A DNA stretch of 64,000 bases from Ophioderma brevispina (GCA_023653785.1 JAMKCH010079247.1:62001-126000), one strand, 5' to 3'. Counted from the first letter of the stretch, positions 46,128 to 58,107 are shown. Made by a program: numbers and translations. Notes: a model not told the origin generated them from the sequence alone.

Positions 46128-46324
46128 GATGTGAATCTCCTGGTATTGTTGAAACTAGCGCACAGCCCTTGGGCCAGCTTACGTCACCCAACTATCCACG
46201 CCCGTATGAGCTGTATCAAAGTGCCATTTGGCGCATTGTACTGATATCGGGTCAAAAGCGTGCAGCAATAACATTCACCGAGTTGATTTGGAGACCATGC
46301 AAGTGTAGTTACGACTTTGTGGAG
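46128..46324 (+). CDS. CUB6 exon A, unusual cysteines
   Basis: A 197-base exon (two bases plus 65 codons) after TTTTTCAG and before GAG|GTTGGT. It encodes 'CESPGIVETS' with Cys1, 'LGQLTSPNYPRPY', 'AAITFTELIWRP' and 'CKCSYDFVE'. The Cys2 position is Ala ('QSAIWRI'), while the Cys3 position has two cysteines one residue apart, so Cys1 may pair differently. The exon can join CUB4 directly in frame if CUB5 is skipped. Confidence 0.92.
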
Positions 46325-46361
46325 GTTGGTGGATATTAACTCTTTCAATCTGGGTAGATTT

Positions 46362-46622
46362 CAGGGCCATACGCAAGGATTTCATTTTTGGGGGGTGGCG
46401 GGACTTCGAAAAATTAATTGACCCTTTTTTGGTAAAAGTGGACCTCCCCCTAAAGTGGTCCTTTTGGACTTTTTGAATATTTAATCACCAAAAGGTGGTC
46501 TTTCGTGTCAAAATTTTTGTTAATTTTGGACTTTTTATCAAAAATTCCAGCAAAAAGTGGACCTTTTGCCCCTTTTGTGGAATTTGGGGGTGTGACACCC
46601 CCCCCCCCCGCGTACTGGCCTG
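46362..46622. mobile_element. hAT-type MITE, 261 bp
   Basis: Ends CAGGGCCATACGC and GCGTACTGGCCTG are inverted. The eight bases outside are GTAGATTT (left) and GTAGATTG (right), a one-mismatch hAT target duplication. It sits only 38 bases after the CUB6 A-exon donor. Confidence 0.82.
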
Positions 46623-46979
46623 GTAGATTGTGTATAGGCTATCATGTAACATATAAGTCAGTGGTTTTTGAGATGGCTTCCCAAATGACTGCAGGTCATA
46701 TGGGAAGTAATCTCAGAAGCCATTGACCTAAGACTAGGCTTGTTTGGACTCATATGCACTTTCATGCTGATTCTGAATATGGTCATGCTTAATTTTGGAT
46801 TTCTCGTATGTTTCTTAAAAATAAAAAATGTTAATCTTTGAACAAATATATAGTTGCCTGCAGTGCTTAGAGAGACACAAGGACATTTCCAGAAAGAAAC
46901 ATCCCAAGTATTTTTTTTCATATTTTCTAATGCTTATCAATGTATTAAGATCACAGTCTCTATGTAGTTGGATCATTAA

Positions 46980-47313
46980 AGGTGCAATGAGAGATTTCAC
47001 ATATCAGGTGTCCCTAAAAAATCGAAAGTACTGATTTTTGCCCTGATGTAAAATATATCCCCATCTGAAAGGATTATAAAGCTGAGAAATGTTTCCTTGG
47101 TAATAAAATTGTGAAATTTCTAATTTCGTATAGGAGCAAATACAAAATTCAGCTTGTTTTATATTGAAATGTAGGCAAATCAAAATCCCTTTTTTCTCTT
47201 TTAAGACATTTCTGTAGCCAAATACAAGGTAAGAAACCTAGTGAGTGTCTAATCTATAAGAAATTACTATTATGACACAATATTTAGGTGCCTCAGAATC
47301 TCTCGTTGCACCA
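46980..47313 (+). mobile_element. TTAA-flanked MITE (family 4, copy a)
   Basis: TTAA at 46976-46979 and 47314-47317, inverted ends AGGTGCAATGAGAGATTTCA and the complement of TGGTGCAACGAGAGATTC. The same family occurs reversed at 57795-58107. Confidence 0.85.
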
Positions 47314-47598
47314 TTAAGATTTATAATTTTCTGTCATGCACGACAGAAAAATCAAAGCATGCTTTTATATGGGGATGATTACAATAGCAGGCAAGTTCAA
47401 AGCATAGCTTTTGGTTTTCTTCTTGTATGTCCAGTAAACCTTCAAAACTTTCTCGGTAGGTGTTCTACAACTGGTAAAGTGCAAATTGAGAAATTCTGTC
47501 CCTTTTTAAAGGTTTAAATAATACACATTATCGCCACTATAAAAGGGCTAAGTGCACCAGTGCTGCATTTAATGCCTATTTTGAAACACTTGAGATGG

Positions 47599-47891
47599 CA
47601 GAGGCAGATTTAGAGGGGGTGCCCCTCTATTTTTTGCAGGGCGCTGGGCGCCGCACATAGGGCGTCAGGCGTCCTGTAGATCTAGAAAAATGGCTTTTTG
47701 TGGGCGCCCAGGCCGACGCATTTTGCAGTATGTTACTTATTTGTTGTGTTGTTTAATGCTTGACAAAGAATTCAGCCCCCTCCCTCTCTTAAGAATTTTG
47801 AATCGACTGAAAAAAATGGGTCTACCTGGCAAGTGCAGCGAGCCGGAAAATTTGGCGCCCCCTCTATTGAGAATTCCTGGATCCGCCCCTG
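47599..47891. mobile_element. Probable hAT-type MITE
   Basis: The right end reads GGATCCGCCCCTG and the left CAGAGGCAGATTTAG, imperfect inverted ends in which both are followed inward by AGAGGGGGTGCCCC / GGCGCCCCCTC. The flanking bases (TGAGATGG and TGTATGGT) are only roughly alike. Confidence 0.5.
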
Positions 47892-48831
47892 TGTATGGTT
47901 GTACACAATTAGTTGGTTCCTAAAGGGGAATGGGCCCAATTTAATTATATAAAATTTAGATTCTGATTGAATGACTTGATCCAAATACCACCATCTCTAA
48001 AGTTTCCACGACGATATCTCAATCAGTTTGATCCCATTCTCAAAGTTGGGGGACGGAGGAAGCAGATTTGAAGATGTTACTATAGTTAGCGTATGCTGAA
48101 TCTAATTTTTGGGTCCAAACTCTGGGAAATGTGGGGTCATGGAACATTGTAAAAAGGGGTGTAACATTTAGGTACGGGGGTGGTAAATTTGACAATCAAG
48201 TTCAAATTAGGATTAAAAAGCTAAGTTGAAGGGCATCCTGGGGTAAAAATATCCAGTGCTCAGATTTTAATGGAGTCAAATTTATTTGCTCTGGTCATTA
48301 GACCGAAAAAGAAAATGCATTTTTAACTCTTTGGGTGGGTTGACAGCTTTGTGTACAAGTTGAGGTTCAAGTTTGGGACTCTATAGACCCATGTGACCCA
48401 TGTTACATTTTTGTCCTCTACTTATGCCACCAAATGCCAAAACATCGTAAAATAAGGCAATTGCAAAACAATTTGGATCCCAGTTTCAACCAAAATCTGA
48501 GCAAATTATGGGCAAGTTTTAACCTGGATGACCTTGAACCTTAGTAGCCATGTTTGTACTAAAGGTTGGAACCTAGAAAACCATACCTTTTTGAATCATT
48601 ATGTATAGTGTACCATACAATCTGACTGATTGCACAAATTGACAGTTTTTGTGTATTAATTTTACCCCTTTATTTTACCAACTGCCCAGATGGTTGGACC
48701 CCAAAGAATTCTGCATTCAGCATCCTTCAAATTTCAGAAATAATCTTTCAAACCTACTTCACTCAAATATGACCCATACTTTATAGCAAATGTAAGTAAA
48801 ATTGTTACAACAAGTTGTATCTAAAAACTTA
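47892..48831. other. Intronic stretch without recognised element
   Basis: Part of the 5.3-kb CUB6 intron. Nothing beyond simple sequence is seen. Confidence 0.5.
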
Positions 48832-48835
48832 TTAA

Positions 48836-49367
48836 GCGGCACTGGCACGTTTCACAAAATATGAAATTTCTTCAATTTGCTCTCAAATATAGTCTAGGCC
48901 ATTGGGAAAGAACAGAGATATATTTTACACATAAAAATTAACACCCCAGCGGACATTGATATGGGGATAAAGACATTCCAGGTAATTTGTAGGCCAACTT
49001 TTAAGTTTTCCATAACTTTAATACAAAATGGTATATTCCATGAAATATTTTTTGACTCGTAATCACTGTATTAAAACCACAAAGGTTATTAGACTGATCA
49101 AAACAGTGTGCAAGCGTGTGGGAAACATCATACGGCGTGCGTTTCCTTGTATTAAACGCATTTCTGTCGTCTGCCGTTTCCCGAATTAATGTCGCCGTCG
49201 ATGTTAAATTATAAAAAATAATCGTTCTGGTTACCTATAAGGAAGCTATTTGGTCTTTAATCATTCGGGTGAGTGCTTTGGTATATAAAAGCCTTACAAC
49301 CATGCAAAAAATATCGATTTTGAAAAAATCTGAGGGCGCCACTATTTTCAAATGTGGCCAGTGTCTC
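48836..49367. mobile_element. TTAA-flanked MITE (family 2, short copy)
   Basis: TTAA at 48832-48835 and 49368-49371; ends GCGGCACTGGCACGTTTCA and complement of AGACACTGGCCACATTTG. It is an internally shortened relative of the 3.3-kb element at 27243-30512: both share the left 110 bases, the 'TTTGTAGG...CATAACTTTAAT' middle and the right 130 bases. Confidence 0.85.
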
Positions 49368-49371
49368 TTAA

Positions 49372-51614
49372 TTGTAATTGTGGGCAGATTGCATAGCGAA
49401 AATATGGCCTTCTAGGCATTCCTCGGGTTTTGATTCACCTGGCTTTTGTAAAGGACACTTGGTTGAAAACCATTTTCACAATACCTGGCTTGTGGGGCAT
49501 GAATCCTGTGGGGACCAGCTACACCTCCCACCGATGTATGTCCATGAGATTGAGCATTATGACCCTCCGACTCCAAGGAAAAAGGGCGGACAGGACATTG
49601 GACGGACAGACATGGCCTTTTAGTATTATTTAAATATAGATTAGAGTATACCAATGTCTCACGTTATGGATTGAGTGTTTGTCTGTCATTGTGTTCCCAA
49701 ATGTACGGATGGATTTTGGGGTAATTTGATGCTCGGGTACCGACTTAAGTTTCGAGCGGGTAATCGGGATACCAGAAATTTTGCCAGGCAAACGTAATAT
49801 AATAATAGTAATATTAAAATACCCTTTATCAATGGCATTACCTCGATATTTGTTTCCATTAATGCATTTTACATCCGATTAGGATTCATTTTAATGCTTA
49901 AATAGCGTTGACGATATCCATTAGAAAATGCCTCCTAAATCCAACAAATACCGCCAAAATGTCGTCAGTAGCTTATTCTTGCACTATTTAACGTCATTTT
50001 GGTTCAATATTATGAGAACAAAAATCACAAAATGAGCTGGATGGTTTGGCTTGTTCATATATAAGGAACATTCCGCCATCCCGCGACGTTTATTAAAGAT
50101 GGCCGGAAGTGACAACAAATTGTTCCTCTTAACATCATCCCCGTGACAAGTTAAAAACTTTCTATATATTTTACAAGAGGGCCTTTATTTCGGCACTAAG
50201 GGGTTGCTGCGTTGAGATGAAGTTCTTGGAAACATGGGCACAGAATTTAAATATTCATTGCAACAAATTTGTTTAATTTACGAATAAATTTCAAAGAGCA
50301 ATGCGCTGTATGCGCACATGAGTAGTGCAATATTTCCAAAGTTTCATGCTTCCGATTCATAAACATAAATAAAACAGCTAAATGTTTTTTAAATGTGTTA
50401 TAGTTTCCCTTTTAACGTAAAGAAAACAAAACAAACCTCCGGACAACAGCGCAAACATTATCAACGTCATGTTTGTGATGAGTGTGGTGAGAGTATCAAA
50501 ATTCTCAGGTGCAGCCGCGCAATATTGTCGAGAACATGGCACAACTTAGTGGGCGCTGGTTCTCGCTGTACATTGCAGTGTGTGAATGGTTGTTATGGAT
50601 ATGTGTCAGGAGTAGAGCGACACCGTTCACCAACTAATTTCGTCATGATTTTGTTAGTAATGTCCATCGAAGGGATGAAATATAAAATAGTACAACTGAA
50701 TTTGCAAAAATTATGGCTTGATTTCAATTGTGAACGTGGATTGTGCATGGAATGGGGTTTGTCGCCGCTATTTTCGTAGATCAATATTTTTTGATCGTCT
50801 CAGCCACAGTAGCGTAAATGCATTGCTGGCCTGCTTGGCCAGCCGGTTTACGACAACAGTGGTCGGCTAGATCGGCTGCACTGCGTGACCTGGATTGTTA
50901 CTGTTTAAATGGATATTGTTTTTTATGAAAGAGCCGTGCCGGAGACTTACAAGTTGAGTTTAATGACCTTGAATTATGGGTGTAAGCATATCAAACATTC
51001 AACTTGTTCAAGACACTTGCCGGAATTAGAAAGGAAAAGAAGACGTATCACATGCTTTAGATTAGAATTATGCTGTATCAGCGCTTGTTGTGAGTACTTT
51101 AAAATGATTATAATCATGAAAACATGATGATAGTAGCCTGGGAAGGGAAAGAAAATTTCGGGTACCCGTTTGTTGAATTTCCTGCCCGGGTAATGTAATC
51201 TTGGGCGGGTACCAAAAGCCCGCCCGAAAATCCCAGCCTTGCCAAAATGTCAACAATTTGTCATATCCTTTTATCTCTGGCTTGCATTCTATCTCTTCAT
51301 CAATAGCTTCTTACGCGACCCCGCAAGCCCCAACACCAATTGCCCCAGGGGTGCTCCTCTCATTTTGTCATAGGTGTGGGGGGAAATGTCAACAGTCAAA
51401 ATTTTACATTAACTTTATTTCTGCGACAACTATTCCAACCAGTGTTGGTCATCATATAGCTAATCACGTACTTCTCCCCACATACTTCAATGCCACAGTG
51501 GGTGGGGGTTCCCCAGGTATCAATATTTAGTCCACAACCTACATGCATTTTGTCCATACTGCAGTTTGGGCAGTTAATCATATTTTAAACTGATTTCCAT
51601 TTTTTCCTTTCTAG
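49372..51614. other. Rest of the CUB6 intron
   Basis: Holds two stretches rich in CGGGTAC / CGGGTAAT (49736-49785 and 51158-51220) that may be remnants of one repeat family. A 128-codon open frame (50393-50779) shows no motif I recognise and lacks flanking exon structure. Confidence 0.5.
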
Positions 51615-51822
51615 CTTACAAGCTTTCCAGATGGCTCATCCCAGCGTTTCTGCGGCAAACCCGTTGTGCCTTTTACTTGGAAGTCCAAAGGTCCCATTTG
51701 TGAGGTGTTGTTCACCAGTGACGGCTATGTGACTGCAGGAGGATTCCAAGCCATTTATGATGCGATAATAGCTTCCCAACCAATTGTAAGGACTGAAGCA
51801 CCTGCCTTAGAGGCACCTCCTG
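51615..51822 (+). CDS. CUB6 exon B with long linker
   Basis: Phase 0 start after TTTCTAG, phase 1 end before GTAGGT, 208 bases. It carries Cys4 ('SSQRFCGKPVVPFTW'), an extra cysteine ('GPICEVLFTSD'), the closing 'GGFQAIYDA', and a 25-residue Ala/Pro-rich linker to CUB7. The extra cysteine here and those in the A exon suggest rearranged disulfides in this domain. Confidence 0.92.
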
Positions 51823-52069
51823 GTAGGTACTGAATGGCAGATGGAAAAATGTCAATATTTATCTAATTTACATTTTTAAAGTAACATATCCTTGGGTTTT
51901 CTATTATTTGTATCTTGGAGAAATTAAGTTTAGAGAAAGTATTATTTTTACACCAGATGATGCAGCAAGTCCAGTTAGTAACTGCTAACTTGGATCAGGA
52001 ATCACTTGGTCTTTCTACCTCCTTTCGCTCTGTCTTGGCTCTTGCTCCCGCACTCTTTCTAGTTTGCAA

Positions 52070-52255
52070 TATTTCTCTCTCGTGCAATATCACTATCTCG
52101 TACGCTCTATTGCACACGTCCTCTCTCGCTAGCACTCTCATGCGCTCTCTCACTCGCACTGTCTCTCTTGCTTGTGCTCTCTCTGGCTCGTGTTTGCTCT
52201 CTCTCTGGCTCGTGTTTGCTCTCTCTCTCTCGCTCATGCACGCACACTCTAGCTT
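52070..52255. repeat. CTCTCT-rich low-complexity tract
   Basis: Pyrimidine-rich repeats with GGCTCGTGTTTGCTCTCTCT units shortly before the CUB7 A exon; may extend the polypyrimidine context of that intron. Confidence 0.8.
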
Positions 52256-52307
52256 AGGTTAGCTGAAATTTGTATTAATCTTGTATATCTATTTCATCGT
52301 CTTTCAG

Positions 52308-52495
52308 CGTCTGAGTGTAACCAGGAGTTAAATGACAAGTCTGGTTCCTTCACAACCCCTAACTATCCTGCCAACTACCCACTGAATGAGAAATGCACCA
52401 CCAGGATATTGGTACCCAGTGGGTACATCATCCAAATAACATTCTCTACATTGGATGTAGAGGATGAACCCAAATGCAGCTGGGACTATGTTCAG
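52308..52495 (+). CDS. CUB7 exon A
   Basis: A 188-base exon (two bases plus 62 codons) after GTCTTTCAG and before CAG|GTAAAT. It encodes Cys1 ('SECNQELNDKSGSFTTPNYP'), Cys2 ('NEKCTTRI'), 'IIQITFSTLDVE' and Cys3 ('PKCSWDYVQ'). A complete, standard CUB first half. Confidence 0.92.
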
Positions 52496-52512
52496 GTAAA
52501 TATGTTTATGGT

Positions 52513-52800
52513 ATGTGTGTGTGTGGGTGCATAATTATGTGGGTGTGTGTGCATGCATGTGTGTGTGTGTGTGCATGCATGTGTGTGTGTGTGAGTGTGT
52601 GTGTGTGCATGCATGTGTGTGTGTGTGTGCATGCATGTGTGTGTGTATACATGCATGTGTGTGCCTGCATGTGTATGCTGTAATGCATTGTGTAAGTGTG
52701 TGGGAATGCATGCGTCACACACATACTTGCATGCATAACACACACAGGGCACAAGTATGTGTGCACATGCACAGGTATGTGTGAACACATGCACATACAC
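52513..52800. repeat. GT-rich microsatellite with GCATGCATG steps
   Basis: (GT)n alternating with GCATGCATG, purine-pyrimidine alternating throughout and then switching to the CA strand near 52715. It starts 18 bases after the CUB7 A-exon donor. Confidence 0.9.
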
Positions 52801-54786
52801 ATTCCTTTTCCTATCAACTCGGGTAGATATACTTTGACAGTTTCATACTATCAAAAATGGGGACATCTAGTTGACAGATTCAAATTTCCATAGACTCCCA
52901 AGGTGACCTTTAAACTAACCTAAATTTCTGACTGCTAAAAGGGACATCGGAGAGGATTAGTTCCCTATTGCACTATTAATACCTTTTTCCAATTAGAAAT
53001 TTCCTGCTGAATATCACCAGGGTAGCATGTGTGGAGGGAGGAAGGAGTAGTTCTCATTTGTTAAGTCCAATCCCAATTAAAGAGCATTTTGTGGCCCTAC
53101 AACCATATTTTGGAGGGCCTATGTGATCATGCAGATGGATGCCTGGATGGATGGCAAACAAAAGTCATTGATCCACTCTACAGACTAAAACGATTAGTCA
53201 ATGAACTTCAAACATGGCAAGGTGATAGAACATGAGTCATGTGCTGGACAGGTTATGATATTAATGAGCTTATTCACATATTTTCAAACATTTTCAAGAT
53301 AATTCAGAATCCTCTCTATAGACTAAACCATTTATTCTATAAACTTCTAACATGGCACGGTGATAGAACAAGATGAGGTCATGTGCAGTATACTTTATCT
53401 CTCCGCGTGGGAAGGGAGGGGTAAAGGGATAGAAAGAAGCTAAAGAAGATGGGACATCTTGGGTGGGATTCAAATCCGGGGCCCCCAGTGTCCCCAGTCC
53501 CATGACCAGGGATGGCGTGAGAGTGTCGCTGGCTCAGCCAGCGATTTAGTGCATGGTGTCATACAATGACGTCATCACATCTTAAGCATGATATGAATGA
53601 GCTCATTGCATATTTTCAATAAAACCTCAGTTGTGGGGCCATCTATAATGCAGAATTGTTGTTTAAAAATTCACTGTCCATTTTTTTCAAATTGAAGCTG
53701 ATCATATGAGGTTAATATTAACACACAAACTGTCCCATGCCCCCCAAAAAAAAAACTCAATCAGACTTGTACTGATAGTCAATCTGTTCAAATTTTCCAA
53801 ACACACCAAAGCCTTCTTCTGTGGCAACCAAAAATGTTAATTTACTAAAAATATGCAAAATGGACGGTCAGTTTTTACCAAAATGATCTTCAGTTCGTCT
53901 CATTCTGCATAGTGGCATCTGTGTATTATGAGTGGCACAAAGTAAGATGTGATTAATCTCTTGGCCTATTGTAAAAAAAAACCCCTGAGAACCAATGACC
54001 TAAGGCTTCAATGTCAGGCAAATGGGTTCTTTGACCTTTGGGTCCTCAAGAGGTAACTAAGGTCATTGTACCGATGTATATAGTAACTTGCATAATAACG
54101 GAGTGACCGAGCTTTGAAAAGTACTCTAGTTTTCGAGTTACCCCTCCCCTCGGTGCAACAAAACACAACCACCTTTATTTGAAGGATAAATCTGGAATTT
54201 AAGAATGAAATGTTTGCGGTTGAAATATTTGGTGGCAGGGATGATATCTAGGCCGAAAAATGCATTCTGCGCTGCAAACGTAAGCGCAATTATTTTTATA
54301 ATTTTTTTAAAGTAAAATATTACCAATCTAAGATTGAATATTGTTTGCATCATGCTTAAATTTGTTTTGGCTAGAAATGTTAGTTTTCTAGTTCAAAAAC
54401 CTGATTTTGACCCAAAAACACCCCTGCCACCAAAGTTTTTGACCACAACCATCATTTTTTTTAAATTATTTATACCATCTTTCGAATAGAAGTGGTTGCG
54501 TTTTGTTGTACCGAGGGGAGGGCTTGTTGACAATTTTGCAGTCCAAACAACTCCACTATAAGAGTAATCATTTCTGTGAAAACTTCAATCCTGGTGGAAA
54601 ACTTTCAGGTTGGGTGATCAGACAACAAGACCAGCTATTTGAGAACCTTTTTGTTTGATAATGGTATTGAGATAGATCATTGTGGAATATATAAAGAAAA
54701 ATATTGAGCCTGCATTGATGCAGGCTCATTTCTTTTTATGAGAAATATCCTAGGGATCATAACTATTCCATTCCTTTCTGCAACAG
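52801..54786. other. Intron within CUB7
   Basis: No recognised element. A short repeat of 'CATGGCA(A/C)GGTGATAGAACA' occurs at 53214 and 53351, showing a local duplication of about 130 bases. Confidence 0.6.
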
Positions 54787-54993
54787 ATTGTGGATGTGGG
54801 TGCCGGTGGCAAGAGTTCCCAGAAACACTGTGGAAAATACAAACAGAGCTTCACTTATACCTCGGCCAGCAATGACGTCAACGTCAATTTTGTCAGCGAT
54901 AATTGGGAGACCAGACAGGGCTACTCTGCTAGCTACAAGGCTATCAGTAACGCTGTTGAATCGATTGTTTCAAATGCAATTCATCAACACTAA
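54787..54993 (+). CDS. CUB7 exon B and C-terminus (last exon)
   Basis: Starts in phase 0 after CTGCAACAG and encodes 68 residues plus TAA. Cys4 is in 'SQKHCGKYKQSFTY', followed by 'VNVNFVSDNWETRQGYSASY' and an 18-residue tail ending 'NAIHQH'. The tail is not hydrophobic, so no transmembrane helix or GPI signal is apparent and the product should be secreted. No CUB or other exon was found after it. Confidence 0.92.
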   Translation: MVDVGAGGKSSQKHCGKYKQSFTYTSASNDVNVNFVSDNWETRQGYSASYKAISNAVESIVSNAIHQH

Positions 54994-55595
54994 AATCAAT
55001 GGGACTGATAATGCTAATACTGTAATCATAGGTGCACATCCTGGGCACATCCTATACTATACTTTGTTCATCACCAAATTGGCAAGATGCTTCACACCGC
55101 CAATTGATATAGAACACTGCAGGCGCAACTGCAAGCAACACTACCGTACTGCAGGCATTGCGTGATACGACGCACGCTTGTGGCAGAGGCGCACATATAA
55201 AACTAATTATTTTCATGTGCGGATAAACACAATCTGAATAATTTCTGCCTATTAGGTGATGAACAAAGTATAGAAGACGTATCTGTGATATCACCCTGGC
55301 AGAGAACCATGTGATTCATATTTCAGGGCCTGGACTATTCAAACTCTTGCCAAATGGGGGAATGCACAATTCGTTACTGTACAGTGGTCTTCAAGACTTA
55401 CATGACGAACCAGGTGCTAATCGGCTTATAGACAATCATGTAAACGAATGTCACATCGTCTTTACGCAAAGCATGCTGTGTTAAAGGCATGATTGGTCAT
55501 TTTGAATGGAGGGCGCCCACACTTTTCAAAAATTTTACTTTGTGCATCTACAGTTTGTTAACCAACTCAATAAAAAACCTATTTGCCTAACACTG
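54994..55595 (+). other. Probable 3' UTR of the multi-CUB gene
   Basis: Non-coding sequence after the stop. The first good polyadenylation signal, AATAAA, is at 55569-55574. The end point is inferred from that signal only. Confidence 0.55.
55569..55574 (+). terminator. Candidate polyadenylation signal
   Basis: AATAAA about 575 bases after the stop codon at 54993. Confidence 0.5.
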
Positions 55596-56532
55596 AAAAA
55601 CTAACTTTAGAAAATAGAGCAGTTCATTTAACAAAAGTGAATGTTTGTGAACCTACTTTGTTGTACACTGGTCTATTTCATTAAAATCTGTACTCCTTCT
55701 GTGCAAGGGATTGGTGCATTTTTCCCCCTGGATTGGTGGAAACCAGCAGAGGGGGATATTGCGAGGGTGGGCATGTCCGTATGTGTGTGTGTGTGTTCCA
55801 GTTTCGTTAGGTTTTCGTTTTTCGCGTCTCCTTCGAAAAGTTTAAGTCTGATTTAAACCATTATGTTGGTATGGATCCAAGTGTGGGAAAATATCGGATC
55901 CAAAATATAAAGATAAAATTGGATGATTTTCATCCAATATTTGTTGGTCTCGCTATGAGTTTGAAAATATTGGGCTCGACTACGTCTCGCCCAATATTTT
56001 TGCAACTCATAGCTTGACCAATAAATATGTGCTCAATCAATCCAATTTTATATCAGACTTGGGGTTCATATGTGGATGATGTCAAAAGGTCAAAAGTAAG
56101 AGGTCATCTGAGGTCATGTCCACTGTACTTAGGCTTTCATTTTTGGAAACTTCTACATTTCTGTGTTATTCTATGAGAACAATTTATTGAATTTTGATGC
56201 CCTGCAACTGACAACTGTGCCAACAAACCAACTTGTTTATACTGCCATCTGGCCAGGGGGATCGTGCTAGTTTACTTGCTGTATTTTTTTTAAATGGAAT
56301 TGACCATACAGTGAACCTACATTTCTGAGTAGGTGATTTAGGTTTGGGACTTAGCTTATAAAAGTATTGAATAAAATGAAAAAAATATGTCTTGATAAAA
56401 ATTATCTAAGTCTCCTCTTTCACTACATTTTTAGTGAAATTTGTTCTTGGAAAAAATACTAGTTTTAAAAAATGAAGTATACAAGAAATTTAACATACCA
56501 TCTCCAGCAAATTTACATGCAGTGATGGAGGC
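55596..56532. other. Intergenic stretch
   Basis: A short GT repeat at 55780-55794 and a partly self-complementary stretch around 55918-56045 (ATCCAATATTTGTTGGTC and inverted relatives). No gene seen. Confidence 0.5.
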
Positions 56533-56536
56533 TTAA

Positions 56537-57069
56537 AGGGATTAGCAGCGATAATGCAAGAGAATCGAAAAAATGTGGAAATGCATTTTTTAAACTTATA
56601 AATCAGGGATAAGTGTGTAGAATTCCATATAACTGCTTTAATGTAGAAACAAACCACCAAATAGTGAAAAAAATGATTTGAGGAAATTTGTCATACCCTC
56701 TCCCCCAAATAGACATACAGCGACGGCATCTCAAATCTGCACTAAACAGCTGATTGTGGTTTACACCAGTAACACAATAAACAAGGATTAATGTTTGTGT
56801 TTGAGGTCAAACTGTATTAATCATAGTGCACAATATCACGCTGAAAATCTTGTGATATTCACCGGGAAAGGCTTTCTTGATCTGAAGTCAGAATTTTGAT
56901 ACGAACGTATAGAAATTACAGAATCAGATAAAAAGTACTGCCTTGTCTTTAATACACGGATTTCAAGCCAACCACTTGCAGGTTATATTCGCATATTCAT
57001 GCCAGTAACAAAAATATAAATTTTGATGATTTTTGTTATGTTCGGATTAGCAAATTGCTGCTAATCCCT
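56537..57069 (+). mobile_element. TTAA-flanked MITE (family 5)
   Basis: TTAA at 56533-56536 and 57070-57073 with inverted ends AGGGATTAGCAGCGATAATG and the complement of AGGGATTAGCAGCAATTTGC. Confidence 0.82.
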
Positions 57070-57073
57070 TTAA

Positions 57074-57400
57074 AATACACACTAAACAGATGGTTCTGCA
57101 ACACACCAGTACAGAATAAACGTATGTCTGTGGTCAAACTGTACATGTCATGGTGTGCAATATTGTGCTTGAGTATCTGGGACATTAGTATGAAAATGCT
57201 TTTAGTCAACTCAAGTTGGAATTTTGGAATTATATGCACCCATAAAAAATCTAGTATCGGATAAAATTTACTGTCTTGTCTTTAATACACAAAGCCAACC
57301 ATTTGCAGGTTAAGTTAGCACATTCATGCCAGTAACAAAAATGCCCCAAAATGATTTTTTTCGATGTTCTGGATTAGCAAATCGCTGCTTATCTTATTAA
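57074..57400 (+). repeat. Tandem second copy of the 3' part of the family 5 MITE
   Basis: Starting at CACACTAAACAGATGGTTC, this segment repeats the order seen at about 56740-57073 (CACTAAACAG, ACACCAGTA, CTTGTCTTTAATACAC, GCCAACCA-TTGCAGGTT, CATGCCAGTAACAAAAAT, GATTAGCAAAT-GCTGCT) and ends at another TTAA (57397-57400). Confidence 0.8.
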
Positions 57401-57794
57401 AGCAAACGTATCTTCTGGGATACTTTCCTTACACAAAATATCTTCCTTGTTGAAGTCCATAAGTTGCTTATACTGTGGTGATTGCCATTTGGAAAGGTCA
57501 AACTTCAATGTTATGCAATTCAATTAGCTCAGAAACGTACGAGATGTTTCTTCAAAAAATTATGGGATCATTATCATAGGAATGGTTTCTCATTTTATTC
57601 AATATTTTTAAAAACAAAGGCCCAAAAATTTTTGGGTCACCCTGTACAATCCGCTAAACAGCAAGTCATGTGGAAATTATATCCCTGTAAAAGTTGTGAC
57701 ATAAAGGAGAGGGTGAGCAATGTTTTGTCAATCATAAATTCTTTATTATAGTAATTACTTAAATGGATATATATTTAAAAGGGGATATACTTAA

Positions 57795-58107
57795 AGGTGC
57801 AACAAGAGATTTCAAGTCATTCATATTTTCTGTGATATGTAGATTTCCCTTATTTGGTTACAGAAATAACTTAAAATGAAAACAAAAGGTGATTTGTATA
57901 TATTTATATTTCAATAGAAAACATAGGCTGAATTTTGTATTTGCTCCTATAGGAAATTATAAATTTCACAATTTTGGTACCAAAGAAACAGTTCTCAGCT
58001 TAATCCCTTATGGGGACATTTTTTATGGAAAGCTTTATACCAGTGCAAAAATCAGAATTTTCGCATTTTTTAGGGACACCTGTTATTTGAAATCTCTCGT
58101 TGCGCCT
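57795..58107 (-). mobile_element. TTAA-flanked MITE (family 4, copy b)
   Basis: TTAA at 57791-57794 and 58108-58111; ends AGGTGCAACAAGAGATTTCA and complement of AGGCGCAACGAGAGATTTCA. Internal GTATTTGCTCCTATA and AGGGACACCTG blocks show it is the reverse orientation of 46980-47313. Confidence 0.86.

Noticed and set aside
50393..50779. 128-codon open frame in the CUB6 intron
   Set aside because: No recognisable motif, no flanking exon signals; consistent with chance in moderately AT-rich DNA.
52492..52817. Long open frames of His/Thr or Cys/Val repeats on both strands
   Set aside because: They are translations of a GT/GCATGC microsatellite.
55155..55300. Further CUB or membrane exon after the stop
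   Set aside because: No frame gives a CUB motif or hydrophobic segment with a suitable acceptor.
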